Origin: Calamus simplicifolius
Lineage: Eukaryota; Streptophyta; Magnoliopsida; Arecales; Arecaceae
Reading direction: 5' to 3'
NCBI GenBank assembly: GCA_900491605.1
Contig: UESW01001668.1
Span: forward strand, 46,694-110,693
DNA length: 64,000 nucleotides
Made by a program: the position numbers and the translations under genes. The notes beneath the pieces are model-generated. The model searched no databases. It was not told the origin of the DNA and saw nothing but the letters and a program-made list of their open reading frames with translations. Of the stretch, positions 57,315 through 64,000 are shown one piece after another. Within the stretch, counting starts at the first letter, position 1, and the number at the start of each line of letters is the position of its first letter.

Positions 57315-58751
57315 GTGATTAGGGAGCAGATTCTTAATTTCTTTCATACTAGGTGGACTGAGTTAGCTAGCGCTGGTGTCCCTGTTCACCCTGTCCGGTC
57401 TCCCAATAGAGTTACTGCTGAAGAGAATGTCTCTCTTATTCGGCCTATTACTTCGGAGGATATTCGGCTGGCTCTGTGGGAGCTTGGTGCTGATAAGGCC
57501 CCTGGGCCGGATGGATTTCCTCCGTTCTTCTTTCGTCATTATTGGGATATCCTGGGGGAGGATTTAGTGCAGGCAATTCAGCTTGTTTTTCATCTCAAAT
57601 CTATCCCCTCTAACTGGAATCACACCTTCATTACCTTGGTCCCTAAGAGGCCTGATGCTTCCAGCCCTCAGCACTTTTGGCCTATCAGTTTGTGCACAAC
57701 CTTATATAAGGTTTGCGCTCGACTCCTGGTTTCTAGGCTTCGTTGGGTTATCCCTCGCCTCATTTCTCCGGAGCAGGGGGCTTTTCTCAGAGGGCGAAGC
57801 ATCACTGATAATGCTTTACTGGCTCAGGAGTTTATGCATGACCTTCGACGAGCTTCTAGGCGTTAGGGGCTCATGGGTATTAAGTTGGATATGGAAAGGG
57901 CTTATGACAGAGTCAGTTGGGACTTCTTGTATCGCTCTCTTCAGGAGTTTGGGTTTTAGGAGCTATTTATTGACTGGATCATGGCATGTATTAAGCACCC
58001 GTCGTTCTCCATCCTTATCAATGGCGACTGTACTGATTATTTCCATTTTGAGGGTGGGCTGAGGCAAGGATGTCCTCTTTCCCCATTTCTATTTGTTCTA
58101 ACGGCTGATGCTCTATCTCGAGCGCTTCACCAGGCTCAGCAGGACTCTGCTCTTGACCCTTACCAGGCTGGTCCCCAGGGGCCCATGATCTCTCACTTGC
58201 TGTTTGCTGATGACTGCATTTTCCTGGGTAGGGCTACGGAGGCAACCACATTTGCATCGATTCTCCAGGCTTACTGTTTCACCTTGGGTCAGAAGGTTAA
58301 TACTACCAAGTCAGTGATTTGTTTTAGTCCGAGGTTGACTCCTTCTCGTAAGGGGTCTATTATGCAGATAATGGGCATTTCCAAGCAGTCGGCTTCGCTC
58401 TCCTATCTGGGGATTCCCATCACTGGTAGTAGGCCCAGGATTTTGGACTTTGGTAGTCTCGAGACGAGGATCCGTGATCGACTTGAGGGGTGGCAGGTCA
58501 TGGGGCTATCTATGATGGCGAGGATTACTCTTATTCGATCGATGCTCACTTCTCTTCCTCTCTATTTGTTATCTAATGCTGCTGTCCCATTGACTTGTCT
58601 GAGGAGGATTGAGCGACACTTCAGGGACTTTCTCTGGGGCTCATCACAGGATCGTCATGCTGTTCATCTTTTAGCCTGGGATTGTGTCTGTTTGCCGATC
58701 TCGGAGGGAGGTCTGGGGATACAGTCCCTTATTGCTCGAGGGAGGCGTTGA
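57315..58751 (+). pseudogene. LINE reverse transcriptase
   Basis: 57315-57866 holds LWELGADKAPGPDGFPP, SIPSNWNHTFITLVPKR and SPEQGAFLRGRSITDNALLAQEF. 57981-58751 holds FSILINGDCTDYF, GLRQGCPLSPFLFVLTADALS and the catalytic FADDCIFLG, followed by the thumb (LSYLGIPITGSRP). A stop at 57864 and a frame change separate the two parts. Confidence 0.88.
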
Positions 58752-59518
58752 TTGCTAGGCATGCCACTCGATTTTTGCTTGATCCACATTGTTTGTGGAG
58801 TTCTTTTATGCGTGCCAAGTATGGGGACTGGACTTCTTCCACTAATCTTCAGTCTCGGGGTCACTCTTTCTTCTGGAAAGAGGTTTGTAGTCATGCTCCG
58901 GCGATCCTTCATAGCATCTCCTGGATTATTGGCAATGGTGTCTCCGTGGATGTTGCTTATGACTCATGGCTTGCTGACCTCCCCTTGTCTCGGTGGCCTA
59001 CTTTTGTTAGCACTGCATTCCTCCTGAACGCGTGTTAGTGATCTTACGGCTCATGATCATTCTTCCTGGTCTACCACTTTGCTGTCTCGCTATTTTGGGG
59101 AAGAGCTTCAGCGTCGTATTGTTTCTATCCCTCTTTCCCCGAGTTTGTCCCCCGACGTCAGGGTTTGGAGGCGATCCTGTTTGCCGTGTGCTCCTATTAG
59201 TGACCTGCTCCAGATTTACAGAGCTCCTACCCAACCGTTGGTTGATATGGCTTGGATTTGGCATTTTCCATTCATCCCAGGGTTCGTCTTTTTCTATGGA
59301 AGCTTGCACGAAATTGTCTCCCGACATGCTCCGTGCTCTCTAGACGTGGCCTGGGGATCCAGCCTACGTGTCCATTATGTGGTATTGAGGAGGAGTCGGT
59401 GGATCACGCCATCTTCACTTATCTCAGAGCTCGTCATATTTGGGAGATCGCTAGTGACCGGCCTTGGGATGATGCTTCCTCTTCTCTTTCTCTCTCCTTT
59501 CTTATATTGATCAGGTAG
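58752..59518 (+). pseudogene. LINE zinc-binding domain (zf-RVT)
   Basis: The frame at 59252-59518 has FSIHPRVRLFLWKLARNCLPT, CPLCGIEEESVDHAIF and LRARHIWE, the zinc-binding reverse transcriptase pattern (C..C...H). The stretch from 58752 (RFLLDPHCLWSSFMRAKYG and WKEVCSHA) leads into it in a shifted frame. Confidence 0.75.
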
Positions 59519-59690
59519 GATATCAGGAGAGGTGGCTGTCAGCAGGGTGCGAGGAGGGCTTACATCACTTATTAAACCTGGTTATCCCGAAACCGGATTG
59601 TCTTTACTCATGAGTCTGCCCCGTCGTATAGGGTGGTGAGGTTGCTTTGTCTTTATCTACTGAGTACACTTCTCAGCGTTTGGCTTGTGA

Positions 59691-60177
59691 TTGTGTCAGC
59701 CTGGCCCCTGGGGTTCCCATGCTGCTTCGGCAGCGCACCGGAGTACGGTCTTTATTTCTTGGGAACCCCCTCCTTCAGGGTTTGTCAAAATCAATTTTGA
59801 TGGGAGTGTTCGTGGTAGATCTGCCGGATCGGATTACGTCATTCGGAGATCTGATGGTTCGCTGCTGTCTGCTGGTGGTTTTAGTCTCCTGGATTCCTCT
59901 GTGCCATTGGCGGAGCTTTCTGCTGCTTGGGCGGGGGTTTCCTGTGCTATTCGTAGCCTCGGCGCCCGTCGTATTATCCTCGAGGGGATGCTCTCACCGT
60001 GATCTGGTGGCTTCGTCAGGATCATTGTAACCAGATGCCAATCAACCCTTTGATCTCAGACATTCGATCTCTCCTCCAGGAGGCTCAGAGCATTCAGATC
60101 TGTCATATCTACAGGGAAGCCAATTCAGCGGCTGATTGGATTGCCGCTAGGTGGCCGACCATTCTGGCATCTGGCGC
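59691..60177 (+). pseudogene. LINE RNase H domain
   Basis: GFVKINFDGSVRG with the first catalytic Asp, LAELSAAWAGVSCAI with the Glu, and the final block HIYREANSAADWIA with the last Asp (about 60100-60150). The second Asp should lie near 59990-60010, where a frame change occurs. This is the RVT_3-type domain at the end of many plant L1 elements. Confidence 0.78.
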
Positions 60178-60300
60178 TGGTTGCCAGGTGACAGCTGTCC
60201 TCCTATCCTTGCTCAACTTTTGTATTCTGATAGTTTGGGTTTATGTCATCCTAGACTGGTATGATCACCCGACTGTACCCAAAAAAAAAGAAAGATAAAA

Positions 60301-60950
60301 TTTTATTTTTTAAAATTAAATTCAAATAAAATATTGTACCATATAGGAGGTAATTTAGTGCATCGTAAAATTTATTTTTTGATAAATATAATGAATTATA
60401 GTAATCATTGGATCGCAATAGCTGTCAACTATTGCAAAGCAAAGGATGAGCATCATCACCATTCATTCCACTCTGAATCCATCCAATAATGATTCTGAGT
60501 TTGCAACTGTCAAGTGACTCTAACAATGCCTCCCATGCAGCTTTAAGCTCAGCTTTCAAAAATAAAGCAGTCGGAAGGTCCATCAAGGCGCCAACTACTT
60601 ACGACCGCTTGTGAAAATATTTTTATGGAGCCATAATTTGAATTTTATTGAACAAAGTTAAACCGTAGTGTTTGAAATAGAAAATAAAAGGAGATATCCC
60701 CTCTTATTTCCAAAAGCCATAAATATAAAGGATAGTTAGGAATAAAGTTAACCAGAGAATTATCCCTTAATTTATTTCTTAAAAAATATAAAAATAAATG
60801 GTTATCCCTCCAAATAAAAGTAAAAAAAAAATTATCATATGAATTTACTTTTTACATTTGATATGATTAATAGGATAGCAGTCAAGAAATAAACTCTATT
60901 CCATACACTTATCCATAGATAATATTTTTTTAATCAAACACTCCCTAATG
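60301..60950. other. Intergenic DNA and upstream region of the carbamoyl-phosphate synthase gene
   Basis: AT-rich, without a coding region. It contains short runs of A and T and no clear element. Confidence 0.6.
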
Positions 60951-60975
60951 ACTATATATATATAGATATATATTA
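60947..60975 (+). promoter_or_regulatory. Candidate TATA region of the carbamoyl-phosphate synthase gene
   Basis: CTATATATATATAGATATAT-type repeat about 180-210 bp before the ATG, followed by a CT-rich stretch (TCTCCCTCTCG, CTTCTCTCTTGC) as in plant 5' UTRs. The exact start is not visible. Confidence 0.4.
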
Positions 60976-61156
60976 TTTATATAATTACTGGAAAATGATG
61001 CGGTCGCAGCTTACCGGTGTCCCTTGCTTACCGTTCTCCCTCTCGTGCCGAGCCGAGCCAAGCCGAGCTACCGCTACGCTCTTCGCTTCACTTCTCTCTT
61101 GCTTGCCGACGCATCTGCCCCTCTGCCTCTTCTTCCCTTTCCTTCATCTTCTTCTC

Positions 61157-61324
61157 ATGGCGAGCGTTCAGTCCCTTTCTCCAGTGGAACCCATCCAGCA
61201 TCCAAGGGATGGCATCATCTCGTCCAGGTTGCAGGCCTTTCTCCAAACCCGCTTCTCCCATATCTTCCCCAAGACCTCGGCCGTTCCCGTCCGATGTGAT
61301 GGCTCTCGCTGGTTCAGAATCCAG
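61157..61324 (+). other. CARA: Exon 1 of the carbamoyl-phosphate synthase gene
   Basis: 56 codons, ATG to FRIQ, ending at donor CAG|GTAAAG. Confidence 0.85.
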
Positions 61325-64000
61325 GTAAAGGTTGCTTGGTTTCTTACCTTTCGAGGCAGAACATGGTGGCTTCCCATCATCCGAGTTGCTGTCTTTTTGG
61401 ATATTGGGATGTAGGGCTTCGTCTGTCTCGATTTTTTTTTTTTTTCCTTCTATCAAGATTCCGTCTTTCGCGATAGTGGATGGTTTGGGAGTTTTTTCTG
61501 GCAGTTTTGATAAATTTCAAAAAGTTTGCAAACCTAGAGGTTGTTTCATGGGGTTTTGAATGTGTTTGTTTCCATTCGAACAAAATTTTCTTTCGTTATT
61601 GATCAAGAGGGCTAGTTTTGTTTTGTTTTATTTTATTTCACCTGTTGAGCCGATAGCTAGTGTATTGCACTTGTTCTAGTTGCTGGCTCTGTGTATGCTG
61701 AGATGTAGGGTTTTGTTTGTCTCAGAAAAATAGGTTTTTACGGATATAGAACGCATGGGGAGCTTCTTTTGCATGTACCCTTTAATAAATTTCGAAAGCT
61801 ATTGGGGACGTAGAGGTTCTTTCCATTGGTTCGTGACGTATTTGTTTCTCTCGGACAAAACTTTTTTCCTTTAATGATAAATATTTCTACTTTTCTTACT
61901 TTTTGAGGTGAAAGCTATAATCTTGCAGTTATACAAATAGTTTATTATAATAAACTGCTTCGCAATGTTTCACTCTGCTCCTAAGTTGTTGATTTCCAGT
62001 GGGGTTTTTGCCAATTTTGCTAAGATTTTTCATTTGAGATAAAGGATAGTTCTGGAGCTTTCCATGTTCGTTTTTAAAATAATTTCTGATACAAATTTTG
62101 AATTTGGTGGTTTTTCTTTGGACGTTGAATGGATTTTAATCATTGTCGTAATTTGTCCTTTTACTCTGCGGTTACAGGCGGTCAGTAGCAGTCAAAGTGC
62201 AAAAGGGGGGAGCACGGTTTATGCAGATTGTGATGGAGATGGTAAGTGATTGACAGATGATTCGGTCTGGTTGTTGATTTTCTCACTACCCGTTCCAGTT
62301 GTTTTAATCCAAATTTCGCTATTGGGCTTCGTAGCATATACTTTGTATTTGATGTATTGTTTCGGAGATTTGGGATCTTTTGATGTATTGTTTTGGAGAT
62401 TTAGGATCTTCTTGATGTTTAAAAAATGGAATGGAGGAGTAAATTGAAAAAAAAAAAAAAAAAGACCAGTACGGCATTTGTGATGAAGCTGTCAAAGAGA
62501 CATTTCTTTTTTTTTTTTTGGAGACTTGGCCTTTGACAGAAATAATTGGCCAAGCAGGATTCATTTTGCTGACTCCAAGTGGATGGGTGAGACTGTTGCT
62601 TATGTTTGTGTTGACATTAACAAGCTATTTGTTTCTTGGATGCCTCAGATTTCTTTCTCACTTTGTTCTAAATATGCATCATTCCTTGCCTTAATAATTT
62701 GGCCTGTTCTGTAGAATGGTTTGATTGAAAAAGATAGTAGATATATTCATATTCTTAAGAAATGATGCAGATCTATTATTATACATGTGTGTTCTGATTC
62801 TAAGGACCTGGGAAAGCCCTATTTATTTAGGTAAGGTGGAAAAATATTAATGTTTCCCCACTTCTTTTGGAACCATCTATGTGGAATTCAAGTTACTATT
62901 GACTGAGCGGCTTGAGAGTCCACAACCCTTTCAGAGCCTATCTTTTGGATGCTATTTTGTAGAAATCTGGAACACTACTGCTTTGTTTTAGTTTAGAGAA
63001 GGAACCAAACCTTTGTTAGGTCAAACTTTGCATCTTTGCTTTATATTAAGTTCAACATTCAAATAAATTGTTTATATCTTTGCCTTTTCATTACTGCATT
63101 TAATGTGTGCACCATGTTAAACACACCCAACTAATTATTTTTAAAATGTCAATTTTTGTATAATTTTCCCTTTCTGTATATTCAATCATCTGAATTTAAA
63201 ATGTCAATTTTTGTATAATTTTCCCTTTCTGTATATTCAATCATCTGAAATATAGAAAGGTGTAGAATCTGGTCTGGTTTTCCTCATGCAACTTCTGTGT
63301 CCAGTGCAAAGACCGTGGAAGACATATGATGCTAGGCTTGTTCTTGAAGATGGCTCTATATGGAGAGCCAAGTCTTTTGGTGCTTCGGGAACGCAAGTTG
63401 GTGAAGTGGTGTTCAATACATCTTTAACAGGGTAACTACTATCTTCTTTACACTTATCTGCTATATGTTGAATATCTGTTGTCATTGCCATTAATCCAGT
63501 TTTGATTGCACAGTTCCTCAACCATCTTGGGAATGTGCTGGAAATAGTTTTCCCCTTTTCTTTTGTTTACCATTATGCTATTAACTATGCATGGCTTTTC
63601 TCTTATCAACCTGTTGTTTTCACCTGGCATTAAGTATGTGCTAGACCCTATTATTTATTTAACTTTTCATTTTCTGATTTTGATTTACCTATTTTAATGT
63701 CACACTGAATAATGGTGCATCATCTTTAATAGTGTGAACATTAAGATCAGGCAAAACTTGCTAATTTGTAGCACTTTTAGTTAATTGGTAACGGTGTGAG
63801 GTTGTAAATTCTCATTAATGATGTTTGACTGGAATGATATATTTTGGGAGATATTTTTAAAAAATAACTTATTCCCAGAATCTTGGTTGAGTTAATTTTG
63901 ATTGTACTGCTTTGCAAGAATTGCAGTGCTTTCATGTATAGTAGGAGTTACATGTTACATTGATGTGTAAAACTTAACCAGCATGTCTCTCTCTAACAGA
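61157..64000 (+). CDS. CARA: Carbamoyl-phosphate synthase small subunit, plastidial (5' part)
   Basis: Exons 61157-61324, 62178-62241 and 63305-63431, with base 64000 as the first base of exon 4 (acceptor CTCTAACAG at 63991-63999). All junctions are GT-AG and the joined frame has no stop. Exon 1 gives MASVQSLSP and a Ser/Arg-rich plastid transit peptide. Exon 2 continues it (AVSSSQSAKGGSTVYADC). Exon 3 encodes RPWKTYDARLVLEDGSIW, AKSFGA and GEVVFNTSLTG, the start of the conserved small-chain domain before YQEIL in the family. The rest, including the glutaminase domain with its catalytic Cys, lies beyond the window. The subunit hydrolyses glutamine and passes ammonia to the large subunit to make carbamoyl phosphate for arginine and pyrimidines in the plastid. 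The start ATG is the first in frame. Confidence 0.9.
62178..62241 (+). other. CARA: Exon 2 of the carbamoyl-phosphate synthase gene
   Basis: 64 bp between acceptor GGTTACAG and donor G|GTAAGT; 21 codons plus one base. Confidence 0.8.
63140..63249. repeat. 55-bp perfect tandem duplication in intron 2
   Basis: 63140-63194 is repeated exactly at 63195-63249 (begins TTTAAAATGTC, ends CAATCATCTGAA). It ends 55 bp before exon 3. Confidence 0.92.
63305..63431 (+). other. CARA: Exon 3 of the carbamoyl-phosphate synthase gene
   Basis: 127 bp from acceptor TTCTGTGTCCAG to donor GG|GTAACT. It starts in phase with exon 2 and ends two bases into a Gly codon completed by base 64000. Confidence 0.88.

Larger units (their letters stand above)
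55814..60300 (+). mobile_element. Degenerate plant L1-type LINE with RNase H
   Basis: The plus strand carries an endonuclease, reverse transcriptase, zinc-binding and RNase H domain in the order of plant L1 (RNase H-containing) LINEs, ending in an A-rich tail at 60280-60300. AAAGAAAAGAT at 55814-55824 and the near-identical AAAGAAAGAT within the tail (60287-60296) may be the target duplication, but low complexity makes this weak. Frameshifts and stops in every domain show that it is inactive. ORF1 is mostly missing, so the copy is probably 5'-truncated. Confidence 0.88.

Noticed and set aside
60995..61328. Alternative upstream starts at 60995 and 61017 for the first CARA exon
   Set aside because: 60995 is in frame with 61157 but lies in the CT-rich leader and would add an unusual N-terminus. 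61017 is in a different frame and does not join exon 2. ATG 61157 gives a typical transit peptide.
63237..63521. 94-codon minus-strand frame
   Set aside because: It lies opposite exon 3 of CARA and is a shadow of that coding exon.

Overview
This is nuclear DNA of a flowering plant. The evidence is spliceosomal introns, a plastid-targeted carbamoyl-phosphate synthase small-subunit gene, a partial nuclear copy of a plastid Clp protease gene, and plant lineages of LTR retrotransposons, LINE and CACTA elements. The overall style suggests a large-genome monocot, possibly a palm, but the species is a guess. No bacterial-type gene, rRNA, tRNA or CRISPR array was recognised. Most of the window is transposable elements inserted into one another. 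The only apparently functional host gene is at the right edge.

1-22849: a non-coding LTR retroelement with LTRs of about 2.5-2.6 kb and an internal region of about 1.46 kb, present as internal-LTR-internal-LTR. Three later insertions interrupt it. A 4.7-kb Ty1-copia element (2095-6794, target duplication GGCGG) lies in the first LTR. A solo LTR of a SIRE-like copia family (9632-11097, target duplication AGTAC) lies in the internal region. A 9-kb Ty3-gypsy element of Tat type (11697-20686, target duplication GATAY) lies in the second LTR. The Tat element has lost most of gag, protease and the start of RT. It keeps a second RNase H-like domain, a 51-bp-class tandem repeat, and an antisense gene remnant with two recognisable introns.

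22850-35962: a short unique stretch, then a CACTA DNA transposon of about 12.3 kb. It has CACTACAAGAAAA ends, dense GCGACGC subterminal repeats, a TnpD-like transposase gene and a TnpA-like gene, both on the minus strand. Its long 5' region holds a probable promoter with a non-coding first exon and two unusual GC-rich tandem arrays. A 3-N assembly gap lies in the transposase gene.

35963-43380: AT-rich intergenic DNA with two broken gene fragments, one resembling LIL3 (light-harvesting-like protein 3) and one covering the first two exons of a ClpR4-like gene.

43381-55010: a full-length SIRE-like copia element of 10.2 kb (target duplication CACAC) on the minus strand, followed by a truncated Tat-like LTR with its primer-binding site.

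55814-60300: a degenerate plant L1-type LINE on the plus strand with endonuclease, reverse transcriptase, zinc-binding and RNase H domains.

60960-64000: the 5' part of the carbamoyl-phosphate synthase small-subunit gene. Three exons are in frame, and the fourth begins at the last base of the window.

Insertion order can be read from the nesting. The host element carries copia, SIRE-like and Tat insertions, and the SIRE-like family is represented twice (one solo LTR, one full element). The non-coding element and the Tat element share LTR termini, primer-binding site and polypurine tract, so Tat-type enzymes may have mobilised the non-coding element.
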